Assembly: GCA_029255685.2 (NCBI GenBank)
Contig: CM055316.2
Location: 69,641,237 to 69,705,236, forward strand
Direction: 5' to 3'
Origin: Silene conica
Taxonomy: Eukaryota > Streptophyta > Magnoliopsida > Caryophyllales > Caryophyllaceae
DNA: 64,000 bases
The translations under genes and the position numbers were made by a program. The notes under the pieces are model-generated. The model saw nothing but the letters and a program-made list of their open reading frames with translations. It had not been told where the DNA came from and ran no database searches. Positions 1-10,519 of this stretch are shown here, in pieces (within the stretch, counting starts at the first letter, position 1; each line of letters starts with the position of its first letter).

Positions 1-438
1 TTCATGATTATGAACTGAATTAAATTGGGTGACATGCCACTCCTCAGGAAAAATGTCATTTGTTTTTTTTAAGTATACTCTCATGACAGCCTTACAACCA
101 CATCTTGACGATGACCTATTTCGTTGCTCTTTGAAAGGTTCTACAATTTTCTCCTCTGGGAAACCTTCTCTATGACATAAAAAATCTCGCCGAATCATTT
201 TCCCATTTTTATTTGCAAAACGGCCTCTTCGAATTGAAAACCCATTCTTCTTAGCGAAATTCTCATAAAATTTGTAAGCCTCTTGCTCGCTAAGAAAACA
301 TTGCCCCAGAAATGGCTCAAAAGAATTCGTATCAATTATGCCGTTATTGTCCACGTTACATATTTCATGTTCAGGAGAACTATTCAAATCAATAAAATTA
401 ACATAGTCGGACCTATAAATAAACAAAATGTTCGACAT
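1..438 (-). CDS. FAR1-related protein, N-terminal part (cut by window edge)
   Basis: An open frame of 146 codons runs from an ATG at 436-438 off the left edge. It reads as a FAR1-type (WRKY-GCM1 class) zinc-binding DNA-binding domain: EQEAYKFYENFAKKNGF at residues 51-67, then Cys88 in FLCHREGF, Cys113 and Cys115 in RCGCKA, and the HNH pair His143/His145. FAR1/FRS proteins are transcription factors derived from MULE transposases; the transposase-like and SWIM parts would lie beyond the window, so a host FRS gene and a MULE transposase cannot be told apart. The start is uncertain: TTTATTTATAG|G at 412-422 looks like a 3' splice site, so the first eight codons may be intron and the true first exon may lie to the right. 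No stop interrupts the frame. Confidence 0.75.
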   Translation of the reverse strand, partial: MSNILFIYRSDYVNFIDLNSSPEHEICNVDNNGIIDTNSFEPFLGQCFLSEQEAYKFYENFAKKNGFSIRRGRFANKNGKMIRRDFLCHREGFPEEKIVEPFKEQRNRSSSRCGCKAVMRVYLKKTNDIFPEEWHVTQFNSVHNHE

Positions 439-1954
439 TATTAGTAATTATAGCAAAACTTTACCCATTATACTCGCATATGTATGGAAAAGTTTGAAAA
501 GTCTCATTTTGGTACACTCTCTACTTTTGTCAAGCAAACACTACGTAACATAAAAATACAAAAAGAAAGAAATCCACCAATATGCCATGCGCCACTGCAA
601 CCCCATAGAACTATAAATTTCCATTTTTTATTGCATTATCAGGGATTTCTGAAGTGAAGTTTAACTAATTGCATTCTTGGGAGTTGTTTTTATTTTCGAC
701 CTAAGTATCACACATATAATAAAATTGCACTCCAATTGTCATATGCTAGGCTAGAAATTCAACAGCAAACGCATCAATAATCAATATCATCCTGAATTCT
801 GACCGTTATTAAGCTTTTATCCTATTTTTGTAAAAAGTAGCACCTAATCTCAACTGAATTCTGACCGTTATTAAGCTTTTATCCTATTTTTGTAAAAAGT
901 AGCACCTAATCTCAGTGCTAACACAAAAACTTGTATAAGACCGTCGCACGTGCGACCAGTTGAAAAGTAACCATATTGTGATAAGTAGTGACCACTTTTG
1001 AGTAAATAGTGACCACCTTTTTTAAGAAAAAAATGACCTATTTTTCAAAAGTTATCCCTTTTTATCAAAAAGTGGTCACATTTTACCACAAAATGGTCAC
1101 ATTTTGTAAAAAAGCACGGGTGAAACGGTCGTACAGGAGAATTACTGCAGTGCTAAATAATTGGAAATTTTTTGGAGATCGAGCAATTTTTCGGAAATCT
1201 GTGCGTGTGAGGAGCTTACTAGATTTACAAATAATAATTATGAAGTTTGATTCCTTCTCCAAGCATAACAACACATTCAATTACATTAAAATTATTTTCT
1301 CAACACAAAATTCATATAATGAGTAAAAAAAAGGATACAAAGACAAATACCTTTGGGTTGGAGTTGAAATAATGAAATTTTGTTCCATTAGAATAATAGC
1401 TATGAACCAGTTTTAACTAATGAGTATGATGATGATAGGTAATTGAATAGTTAATTGGAAGAAGGGTGTATCAAAAAACGTGTATTAGAGGGAAATTAGG
1501 GAGGAGAGAGAAAAAAATGGTTAATTAATAATAATTTAGTTTTAATATTAAAAAGATTCTTATGGTGGATAAAAGTGGTTGTTAATCTATGCCTTGAAAC
1601 TATTATCCTATGCCTTGTGGGCATAGGATAGAAAAACCGATTAACAAATAAAAGTTTAAGGTTTTGACAATAGAGAGAAGGAAGAAAGAAGGAAGAAGTA
1701 AAACAAATAAAAACTTTAACGGGTTTGAAGCCCAATAGTATATAATTTACACTTTACAGTACTTTTAGGGAAGAGATTTTTTTTTTCGACAACAAGCAAA
1801 CAAAGTTAATTACTTGGTACATTATAATACATAGTGTAGTTAGAACATGAAAAATGATAAGACAGCATGAGAAAGTTTAGAGTGTAGAGTGGCATGTAAA
1901 GAAAGCAAAACGCAGCGAAATGAGGTGAACAATTACGATGAAGTCCTGGGTTGA
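439..1954. other. Intergenic, AT-rich, no gene seen
   Basis: No supported coding sequence. The stretch holds a tandem duplication at 792-914 and a low-complexity part at 960-1120 made of repeated GTGACCA / TGGTCAC words separated by T- and A-runs. The short open frames at 1009-1326 and 1496-1735 have biased composition and match nothing I recognise. The last 200 bases are the 3' flank of the NLR gene. Confidence 0.6.
792..914. repeat. Tandem duplication, two ~61-bp units
   Basis: Two practically identical copies of a unit starting CTGAATTCTGACCG and ending ACCTAATCTCA, at 792-852 and 854-914. It is a local duplication with no visible function. Confidence 0.9.
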
Positions 1955-4501
1955 TCATTGTTTGATGATAAGACGACGATGAAGCCAAATTTTAGGGACA
2001 TGTCGAATGAGAGGATAGTCTTCCCCAGCAGGTTTTGCGCATCTCTCTGATAAATGCGGGCAATCCAGAATTCTTAATTTCCGAAGAGATTGAAAAAATT
2101 TCAACCAATTTGGTAGCTCTAGTAAACATCCACACTTTTCTATCCACAAATATTGAAGTGAGTTAGCAGCAGACTGAATAGCATTCGGCAAACGTATCAT
2201 CTGCCACATATTGGTTATCTCTAAATAACGAAGGTTTACCAGACCACTGGTGGGATCTCCATGCTCGATATTCAACTCTCGACAATTTATAATAAACAAT
2301 TGTTCCAAGTAGACAAGGTCCTTCATGCTAGTTGGAAGATTAACCAAGTCTGGACAGTTTTGGATACACAAGATTTTGAGGGAAGCTAGACGCCCAGCAT
2401 CATTGTTTTCCCATAAAGTTGTTAATCCTGTGCAAGATATGAAGATCAACCTTTGTAGACGAGGTAACTCGTTAAATTTAGTGCCGACTAAACTCTTTTG
2501 ACGCGTTGTCACATACAAACACCTTAAACTTACCAACCTGTGTATGCTTTTCGGGAGTGTTTCTAGTTGCTCACACCCAGTCAAGTAGAATGTTTGTAGA
2601 TTTAGTAACTCGCATATTGTATCTGGGAGTGTTTTCATAGGATTTCTTGACAGGTTCAGGAGTCTTAAATGCTTTAAGCTTCCAATTGAACTAGGCAATT
2701 CGTTGATCAAACTGCTCCCAAGTTCCAAGATGCGAAGACAAGTAAGATTAGTAATTATCTTTTCCAGGAAGGATGGAGTGACAGGATTTCGAGCGAAAGC
2801 AAATTTTAAGGATCTGGTTTTTCTTGCTATCAGTACCTTTTCTAGGTTATCCCACAAATCACTTGATTCCTCAAATAGGTTCCAAGATACATACCGAGTC
2901 GATTCTGAAACTTTCACCTCATTTCCATCTGTTACAACACTTAACTCTTCCCCAAGTTCGCCCACTGCTACATCATGCAACATATCATGCATTTTAAACG
3001 CGAAAATGCTTCCATTAAAACCCCTTTTTACCTCATGAATCATTGATCTTGAAAATAACTCGGCACAATATTTGACTCTCAAACTTATTCGTTTTCCTAA
3101 TACCTCACTATCACCATAGCTAATATGGGTCATCCCGAGTGCCCTCATAATCTCTTCTTGGTAGACTTTAGTGTATATAGTGTCCTTACCAAAAGCTCCG
3201 AGATAAGCAAAATACGGTTTCAAATAAGATGGCAGTTTGGTGTAACTTAGTATTAAGTGCTTCATTGTATGGTCTTCGTCGTCATCATCTTCTAGGTATA
3301 ATTTGGTGTTAACCGTGTTATTTATATCAAGCCATTCCATTTCATTCCGTTCATTTTGCAATAAGCCGCCATAATTTTTAACAAGAAGTGGAAGCCCTCG
3401 ACACTTTTCAACAATAGACTTGCCTAGCTCAAAAAGGTTCGGATACTTTTTCACATCGCCTTTCTTAAATGCCATCCCTTCAAATAGAGACATACAAACA
3501 TCGTTTGAAAGCTTGTCTAACTCGTAAGATTCAATTGTCTTGGTAATATCAGCCACTTTTTGTACTCGTGTGGTGATCAAAATGACACTTCCGGTCTCAC
3601 CAAAATCTAAGGAATCCTTGAGAACCGTCCAGATTGAAACCTTATCGATCCAAACATCATCCAGCACAAGAAAGAATTTTTTACCTTTCAACAACTTTTG
3701 TATCTTGCCCATTAGCCCCCCGGCCCCTACTATTAAATTCGAGGCATTATCATCTCCATGATTTTGTAAAATGGCTGCTAATGTTTTTTCTATGACAAAT
3801 TCGTCCGAGACAGAAGCCCATAATTTTATATCGAAATTAGGAATATCCTGATACACCAGTTTAGCCAACGTTGTTTTACCAATTCCACCTAGACCTACAA
3901 TAGGAAGCACACTTAGGGTACTAACACCATCAATCGATTTTATTCTTTGTATAACATCCTTTTTTTCTTCATTTCTACCAACAACAGTTGATATATTCAC
4001 ATGGTTAAATGAATCTAAAACATTCCTCCGAATCCTCCTGGCTTCCATGGGAGTTTGGTTTAAATTAAAATCATTTTTCTTAGCCACAATGAGCTCTAAT
4101 TGCTCCCGTAAGGATTTTATTTTACGACCCATATCAAAACGCGATAAAATAGGACTTGAGGTGGAAAGATAGTACCTGGTCTGTCGCCACAAATGACCTT
4201 TATTGACAGTTTGAAGCAAAGCATCATAAGCCAATTCATCTAAGAGATCGTCTATGTCATAAACGACATTTTTGAGATCTTTTAGCCACAATTGCATAGC
4301 TTTGTTAGAGTAGCGCTTCTCCTCCGCATCTTGAAGGTTAGCAGAAATGGCATCAAATTTTTCCTTAATGAGTAGGAGATCATTTTTAGCTGCCAATGCA
4401 ACATTGATCTCACCCATCACATAACCTTTGGCAATGTCACCACCTATAGGAGCAAGAATTCCTAAAATGGATTTTGCCAGAGGTAAAATGAATTCAGCCA
4501 T
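1955..4501 (-). CDS. CC-NBS-LRR (CNL) resistance protein, single exon
   Basis: 848 codons without interruption; ATG at 4499-4501. An NLR immune receptor, expected in the cytoplasm or at the plasma membrane, sensing pathogen effectors. Residues 1-130 are an Rx-type coiled coil with an EDVID-like motif (DIDDLLDELAYDAL, 82-95). The NB-ARC domain has the P-loop GLGGIGKTT (203-211), RNBS-A around FDIKLWASVSDEF, kinase-2 FFLVLDDVW (276-284), RNBS-B ILITTR, GLPLLV (369-374), an RNBS-D-like LKPYFAYLGAFGKD (427-440) and MHD (504-506). About 9-10 irregular leucine-rich repeats fill 560-820. It ends with the GEDYPLIRHVPKI tail usual in this group. Oddities: GLPLLVKNYGG replaces the common GLPLALK, and RNBS-D lacks the usual first Cys (CFAY). 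An acidic run, EDDDDED (404-410), lies between NB-ARC motifs. The essential motifs are present, so it looks functional, though the LRR is short. Confidence 0.93.
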   Translation of the reverse strand: MAEFILPLAKSILGILAPIGGDIAKGYVMGEINVALAAKNDLLLIKEKFDAISANLQDAEEKRYSNKAMQLWLKDLKNVVYDIDDLLDELAYDALLQTVNKGHLWRQTRYYLSTSSPILSRFDMGRKIKSLREQLELIVAKKNDFNLNQTPMEARRIRRNVLDSFNHVNISTVVGRNEEKKDVIQRIKSIDGVSTLSVLPIVGLGGIGKTTLAKLVYQDIPNFDIKLWASVSDEFVIEKTLAAILQNHGDDNASNLIVGAGGLMGKIQKLLKGKKFFLVLDDVWIDKVSIWTVLKDSLDFGETGSVILITTRVQKVADITKTIESYELDKLSNDVCMSLFEGMAFKKGDVKKYPNLFELGKSIVEKCRGLPLLVKNYGGLLQNERNEMEWLDINNTVNTKLYLEDDDDEDHTMKHLILSYTKLPSYLKPYFAYLGAFGKDTIYTKVYQEEIMRALGMTHISYGDSEVLGKRISLRVKYCAELFSRSMIHEVKRGFNGSIFAFKMHDMLHDVAVGELGEELSVVTDGNEVKVSESTRYVSWNLFEESSDLWDNLEKVLIARKTRSLKFAFARNPVTPSFLEKIITNLTCLRILELGSSLINELPSSIGSLKHLRLLNLSRNPMKTLPDTICELLNLQTFYLTGCEQLETLPKSIHRLVSLRCLYVTTRQKSLVGTKFNELPRLQRLIFISCTGLTTLWENNDAGRLASLKILCIQNCPDLVNLPTSMKDLVYLEQLFIINCRELNIEHGDPTSGLVNLRYLEITNMWQMIRLPNAIQSAANSLQYLWIEKCGCLLELPNWLKFFQSLRKLRILDCPHLSERCAKPAGEDYPLIRHVPKIWLHRRLIIKQ

Positions 4502-5379
4502 TGTGTTTCTAATATTACAGAGGATATTATCTTTTATGTATAAATGTTAGAATTGTATCTGTGGCGATGACAATATTTTCGAGTTTCACACTTTTGTTTA
4601 AGTATACACTATACAGCGTGATTTACTCATTGGAATGAGTCAGGGCCTCAGGGGAAGTGTGTACAAACTTTTAACTACTCAGTCCACCAAGACATGATCA
4701 AGACATATGCGTTTCTAAATTGGCTCATTCCCAGGCAATAATTGTATACAATAATTATGAGTTTATGACTGAGCTATATAATACAGGTCTATGACATAGC
4801 AGCATGACTAGAGCGTTGTTTGTTTCAACACAAATTCTCATCTCAAACCGTCATTATCCGTTTTAAGTGTAAGATGGGTCAAATACATACCAAATCACCC
4901 CACTCGTCACCTAGAAAATGACAACTTTTTTTTGTCTTTAATACCCCACCACTTGATGGTATTTGACCCGTCTTAAACTTAAAACGGATAATACCCGTCT
5001 TAAACAAACGTGAACTTGAATAAATAAATTCATGTGAAAACTTGAACTTATCAACAGAATATAGACAAGACCATTTGATCTGGACCGATTCTGTTCCACT
5101 TTCATTTAATTATTAATTATTATTATTAATATGATATTGAATTAATGATAATGTATAATCCATGTAGAGAGCGAATTCAAATAACATAGTTCACTGCTTT
5201 CTTCCATATTTTTACATTTGACCTTACTATCTTTCACTCCTTAAATGTATAAACTTGAAATAGATTGTAGCTTAGAATGAGTATTTTGCACTATTCTGAC
5301 CCTCCATTTTAGATTCTCCTTGCAATCTAACCCTTCCTCCAAAACTTAAGGATTCAGCTAGTTACTTTATCCCTTGCAC
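4502..5379. other. Intergenic, upstream of the NLR gene
   Basis: No coding sequence recognised. This is the promoter side of the NLR gene. I could not assign a convincing TATA box or start site. It contains a MITE-like inverted repeat (4837-5004) and AT-rich sequence. Confidence 0.6.
4837..5004. mobile_element. MITE-like element with imperfect inverted ends
   Basis: The left end CATTATCCGTTTTAAGTGTA and the right end, read in reverse, TATTATCCGTTTTAAGTTTA are near-identical; complementarity extends to both sides (AAGATGGGTCAAAT against AAGACGGGTCAAAT). The middle is AT-rich and non-coding. The TATCCGT word is shared with the MITEs in the DEFL2 intron. No clear target duplication was found, so exact ends are approximate. 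Confidence 0.5.
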
Positions 5380-5640
5380 TATAGTCACCTACCCAATTGA
5401 CAAAGTCATATGCGATCTAGGTGCTATTGTTAGTGACATGCCTTACACCATCCGTGAAAAACTCTAAAACGGGTGCCTTAAAATACACCAAAATTACATT
5501 GCAAATGGTATACCGCGCTATGAGGCAACTTTTAGGTGTCTTAGAGGATGTGTCCATCAAAGTTGGGAAATTTTTCATATTCGTTGATTTTATTGTTCTT
5601 GATATGACCGAGGATTCTCAAATCCATCATATTTGGTAAA
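5380..5640 (+). mobile_element. Athila-type Ty3 fossil, protease fragment
   Basis: Plus-strand fragment related to the gag-protease region of Athila elements; it resembles the protein at 21972-23552 (for example VKVGKFF.VDFIVLD). It is short and broken, has no LTRs nearby, and is old. Confidence 0.75.
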
Positions 5641-6321
5641 TTAGTTATTTTATAAAAAGCCCAATGTCTCAAGACTCGTGATGTTTTCTTAATATTTACG
5701 ACTCTATTATTGCTTTTATGCATACATCCTTAATAAAGGAACTGTCGGAGGTAGATGGTGTTTATGCTAATTGGGAAGGTCATATTATAACTACAGTTTG
5801 TGCCATATTTGCACTAATTTTCTCTCTCAATAAGTTATAAATGTACCAGGATCTCACATCACTACTTCTTTTGAAATATTGGCAATATTGTAATTTCGTC
5901 ATGTAATTAGATTCTTCAACCTAAATATATATCAGGTATAAGTATTCGCATTGGAGAAAGATTTGAGAAAATTCGGTCAATAATCCAATGAGGTTTTTTT
6001 CATAAATCAATTAATATAACGTAAAGTTTCCTCTTATTTAACGATGAGGTCGTGTACAACTATGAGAAAGATTTGAAGGCAATGATTTGTAACATCTTAT
6101 TTCCAAAATTAATAGGTTCGTAATTTTCTATCTTTAGATAGTCGACATAAAAAGGAGAGGGAAATAAACAATATGAATACATACGTGATCTTATTATTTT
6201 AAGAATATAAATAAAAATCCAAAAATATAAAATTCATTTTAAAAACATAAACATTTTTTATTTATTACCCTAGAACTAAATAATTTCCAATATAGTTTGC
6301 CTAATCAGTATTATTCACCAC

Positions 6322-6330
6322 TATATATAT
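6322..6330 (+). promoter_or_regulatory. TATA box of DEFL1
   Basis: TATATATAT about 100 bases before the DEFL1 ATG. The same position in DEFL2 (29782-29801) holds a longer TA run, which supports it as the shared core promoter. Confidence 0.6.
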
Positions 6331-6427
6331 TGCTTAATAAATGAAGGTATAAAACACAACTTTTATTTGCCCTAATAGGTGTATTTACCAACTGTGATTA
6401 ACTACACATCACATACAAATATACAAT

Positions 6428-7098
6428 ATGACCAAAGCAAGTCTAATTGCCTTATTACTTCTCGTAGTTTTGGTTATTCACCACGGTAAGTCTTTCGTCA
6501 TTGTATATGTTTAATCCACGTAATTATCTTTTTATTCACTTTCTTTGTTTTATTGGTCAATACAGCCATATTCATTTTCTACGTGCTTTTAGATTAGAGT
6601 AATAAGTTTTATATACGATTTTACAATAGTATCCCGAATATCGTTATTTTGTTAACGATGTTAATGTTAACTAATCATATATTGTGCATTGCGAGGAAGC
6701 TAGATTTGAATTTTATCTGGAGCGAAACATAATTTTACCTATATTTTTTATCATATTATTTTTTTGGAAAAAATTATTGTGGATATACATATTTGTTTAA
6801 AAACTCACCCGGGTTATAACGTAATATGCTTGTGATTGGCTTCATTTTGTTACATGCATATATATGGTTATGTACTTAATGAGATAATTACGATGACACA
6901 GATGGAGCAAAGGTGAGAGTTGAAGCACAAAGAGAGTGGTTGTGTGGACCCAACAAAGTTGCTCCAGAGCTATGCTCGGACAATTATTGCGACCAAAAAT
7001 GCAAGACAACAGCAAGGGATTCGACAGGCGGTTCTTGTCTTGCCCCACCCAAGCCACTTCCATCAAGTTTTTGTCTATGTGATTGTTTTAAGGTTTGA
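6428..7098 (+). CDS. Defensin-like secreted cysteine-rich peptide (DEFL1), two exons
   Basis: Exon 1 is 6428-6485 and exon 2 is 6902-7098, joined across a GT-AG intron of 416 bp (GGTAAG donor, CACAG acceptor, phase 1). The protein is 84 residues. Residues 1-19 ([19 protein letters not shown]) form a signal peptide; the mature part starts near D20. It has eight cysteines at 34, 44, 49, 53, 65, 77, 79 and 81, with the CxxxC and CxC pairs of the plant defensin/LCR (cysteine-stabilised alpha-beta) fold, ending CLCDC. An intron right after the signal peptide is typical of plant DEFL genes. Such peptides are secreted and act in defence or pollen-pistil signalling; which applies here is unknown. A paralogue, DEFL2, lies at 29878-50587. 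The start is set by the signal peptide and by its conservation in DEFL2. Confidence 0.88.
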
Positions 7099-7177
7099 AG
7101 TTGATCTACACTTCCTAATTAAGCCTACGAAGAAGCAAACAACTTCGATGCTTATTGATTTTTGTAGTATCTAACTT

Positions 7178-7183
7178 AATAAA
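7178..7183 (+). terminator. Poly(A) signal AATAAA of DEFL1
   Basis: AATAAA lies 80 bases after the DEFL1 stop codon. The matching stretch is missing in DEFL2, where the 3' flank is shorter. Confidence 0.55.
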
Positions 7184-7229
7184 AGTTGAGGTTTTTGATA
7201 ATGTTATAGATCTGATTATCAGCATTCTT

Positions 7230-7640
7230 GTTTAACCGAGCAAATTTGACATAAACTTTAAGCGAATATCTCCTAGGTTTGGTTGATGTATACGTCGCCC
7301 ACATATTTTTTTCACAAGTTCAGAGTCGGTAATCCTTTTGTCCGGCTCAGAATGGCTCTGAGTCAATGTGCAAACTTCAGTTTCTTTTGCATCTGCAATG
7401 AAACCAGGCTCATCATTACCACTCATACTCAAGTTAACTGAAAAGTAGACAGCGTTACGAGCAAAACCAGAGATAAACATATGATCATCGAGAAAAAATG
7501 GCCCAACTGATTTGGCCTACATCAAAAATCAGTCGACAATCTTCATCTTGCCAATATAAGATATAAGAATTATCTGGAAATAAAGTAAACCTGGAATAAG
7601 ACTTCTCATTTATATGCTTGATCGTAAGTTTACAGTTTGA
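7230..7640 (-). pseudogene. Possible F-box/DUF295 (SKIP23-like) C-terminal relic
   Basis: On the minus strand the segments HINEKSYSRFTLFPDNSY and YILYWQDEDCRLIFDV (around 7525-7640) are followed, in another frame, by VGPFFLDDHMFISGF and ARNAVYF (down to about 7430). The order loosely resembles the end of plant F-box DUF295/SKIP23 proteins (a 'flG...F..GF..N.IYF' pattern). The frame changes near 7525, where DATGTAG could also be a 3' splice site, so either a broken gene or a spliced exon is possible. Family assignment is weak and based on memory of the pattern only. Confidence 0.35.
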
Positions 7641-9081
7641 AAACCGTACTAAATTATAGACAGATGATGAAATATAGTGTTAACCTTAGTCCATTGTGGA
7701 GTCCATTCCAAGTTTTAGAACCCATTTTGCTGTGGTACACTTGTCAAGAGGTACTTGGATCAGCCTCACACTCAGTCATTCAAGATAACTAGCAATATAA
7801 TGACAGAAATTTAGAAAATTGCATTGTTCATGGTAGGGATGGCACAGTAAGGTCACTATATTGCTAGTTTATGCATCAGTAGGCATGTACAGTATACATA
7901 CATTAGTTCTGCCCATCTACTCTGGCTACGCTAATCATAATTCAGTAAAACCACCACAAGAATACTAAAACCAACACGAGAATCTCCGTACTAAGCCATT
8001 GTTATTAAGGGAATCCAAGTATTTTGGGGTAAAAGGGCCAAACATAAGGAGAAAGTAGCAAGGATGAGTTAACTTCTTTTTGAATGTTCGCTTTACGATA
8101 GTGAGGTTTGAAAATCGAGGATTTTGGAATGTTTCTGTGAATTGAGTTGGATGGATTTGAGTTGTTTTGGACTAAATGTATTGAATGGTTATCGCGTAGT
8201 CCTACGTTTGGGAATAGTTACGGTTTGGAGAATACCGTGTCTCTGGTTTTGGATTTGATGTTGATAATGGAATTTTGGTGTAGAGAATTGGAAGTGCGTG
8301 AACCTTGGTCTTGGTCTTGATCTGTTACTTAGGCTTCTACTTTGATTAAGGGACCCTTGAGAGATTGGGAGAGTGCAAGACTCGTTTTCTAAAGGTTGCG
8401 TGAGGATTCGTTGTGACGATGTTTCAATTGTGGATTGAGCGGTAAGTGCTTCTGTATTCCGAAGAGTTGTCATCCTCCTTGCCTCGATCTCTGTTGTTTT
8501 CGCCTCCTTAGTCTTTCGTTGTATGTTTCTGTTAGTTTGGAAGTTAGTAGCTTGTGATGCTTTGTGCTAAGTGCAATCTGTGTTGTTGTTTATGTGCTTT
8601 TTGTACCCGTTTTGAATTGCTTTCCTTTTTGTTAATTGTAAACTTTTGTTACGTTTGCAAACTTTACTCATTTTGAGAATTTGGAAATGAAAGTTGCTTT
8701 CAGCAAGCCATGTTTTAAGAAGTTTGAAATGCTTACGTTTTTTATTGATTTCAGCGTTGATTTTACGTTAGAGCTTGTTATCAGAGACATCTGATAACTT
8801 GTACTTTGCTCATTAGTGTTTGATTGGTTTAGTTTTGAACTTTGATCGGTTTGTCTTAGGACTTGTATTGATTTGGATTGACGGGCTTTTGAGCAACGAG
8901 AACCCCGACGTTTATTGATGAAGACTTGTGCCATGAAAATTATTTCAAAATATTTGAAAGAAATCTATGTTTTGAAATATCGAAATTTCTGTAAACGTTT
9001 TGGTTAATAGCATTGTCTTTGTAATTTACTGTTTTATGCTTTTAAATTTCGAGGACGAAACTTTTTGAAAGATGAGGTGAT
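7641..9081. other. Non-coding, probably the 3' internal part of a Tekay-like relic
   Basis: No coding sequence recognised. The right end (9046-9081) has the GAGGACGAAAC word and a G-rich tract (GATGAGGTGA) that directly precede the 3' LTR in Tekay/Del elements; the same arrangement, inverted, is seen at 34829-34864. The start of the relic could not be placed. Confidence 0.5.
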
Positions 9082-9233
9082 TATAACACCCCGATATTTC
9101 GGACTCGTAATTTTATTGATTTTAATTCTAATTTCGAAATAATTTACATTTCATGAAATTTCATAAATTTGTTTAAATAATTTGAATATTTCATTTGGGA
9201 ACATTTTCTGTTTGAAAGCGATATTTCAATTAA

Positions 9234-10519
9234 GAGTAAATTAATAATTACTCCCTTATATGTTTCGGTTTTCTAAAATTACTCTCTTATATGTTTTTTT
9301 TTAAAAATTACTCCCTTAAGTTGATCTCAGGTCAAATATTGCTACATATTACGTTTTATGGTGAAAAATTTATAGAATGGACGAAATTGCCCTTCAGTAT
9401 ATTTATCCCTACCCAACAAACAAACACCTTTCATTTTTATCCCAACAATGAAAATCCCAAATCATAACCCTAATTTCTAATTCAAAATCCAAATTTTTAA
9501 TTGAAAACCCCAAATTTCACAAATTATTCTCAAATCATCTTAACTCTAACTTGAAAATTTAGGGATTACTAGAAACAAACAACAACACTGAATTCAAAGA
9601 GGAAGAAGGTAAGTTAATTGTTAATCGTTTTTCTGAAACTGGAAATTCATTGTAATGGATGAATTATGTGATGTTGTAGTGATAGATTTACCTTAATTTA
9701 CCTTAATTTTTAGCCTTTTATGTTATTGAAATTAAATTATTTATTTCATTAACATTGTTTGAAACCCTAATTGAATACAATTTCGTATTTTTTTCAAGAT
9801 TAGTTCGAAATCCTAACTTCGAAACATACCCAAATCAATTTGAAACCCTAATTTCAATTCTATTCAATTCAATTTCAGTTCAATACAATATCAGTTTTGA
9901 TGAAGATATAGAACCCTAATTTCAATTCAATTTCAATTTCAATTCAATACAACAACAACAATATGATTCACATACCCAAATCAAATACTCCCTCCGATTT
10001 CCTGTGTTGTTCCCTTTTGATTTTAAGGTAAGAAATAAGGAAATTAATTTGGACCACAAAATACACACGACCCCACATGAAATTGATTTTGGACCACAAA
10101 AAGTTTGTCCAAAAGAGGAAAGAGTGAACATCATGTAATTAGACCAAAACGGAAAGAGGGAACATCATAGGAAATCGGAGGGAGTATGTAGTTACCTTGA
10201 AAAAAATGAATACTTCAAAACTTGAACAATTAGATTGAGAAATTACTTTTAATGAAGATAGAGTAGATTGTGTAAAACAGGGAAGAATTAGTTTTAATGA
10301 AGATATTGTAAAATAGTTTTGAGGAGCAAAAGTTATAACGAGATACGCAAATATTAAGGGGCATTTTAGTCATAAATTTAGGGAAATAGCGATAAAATTC
10401 AAAACTGACGGAAATACTCATCGGAACTGAAAAATGGTAGCAATATTTGACCTGAGATCAACTTAAAGGGGTAATTTTTTAAAAAAAAACCATATAAGGG
10501 AGTAATTATTAATTTACTC
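9234..10519. mobile_element. TIR DNA element, ~1.29 kb, ~95-bp inverted ends
   Basis: Left end GAGTAAATTAATAATTACTC is matched in reverse at the right end; complementarity continues through TTAAGTTGATCTCAGGTCAA (about 9310-9340 against 10440-10470). No transposase is visible, so it is non-autonomous. No clear target duplication, so I cannot name the superfamily. A Stowaway MITE is nested inside (9988-10184). Confidence 0.75.
9988..10184. mobile_element. Stowaway-type MITE, 197 bp
   Basis: Ends CTCCCTCCGATTTCCT and AGGAAATCGGAGGGAG are perfect inverted repeats, flanked by TA on both sides (9986-9987, 10185-10186). These are the hallmarks of Stowaway (Tc1/mariner-derived) MITEs. Confidence 0.88.

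Larger units (their letters stand above)
5832..7225. repeat. Segmental duplication, copy 1 (DEFL1 block)
   Basis: The block from TATAAATGTACCAGGATCTC through the DEFL1 gene and its 3' flank matches a second copy that starts near 28582 and, after large insertions, ends near 50675. Promoter, both exons, intron and 3' flank are all recognisable in both. Non-coding parts differ at about 15% of sites by eye, so the duplication is old relative to the LTR insertions in copy 2. Confidence 0.88.

Noticed and set aside
1083-1326. Overlapping 65- and 105-codon frames
   Set aside because: AT-rich low-complexity sequence made of GTGACCA/TGGTCAC words; no start context and no family.
8189-8934. Minus-strand frames at 8189-8473 and 8668-8934
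   Set aside because: Low-complexity Ser/Thr/Gln-rich composition, no family, and within the non-coding 3' part of a Tekay-like relic.
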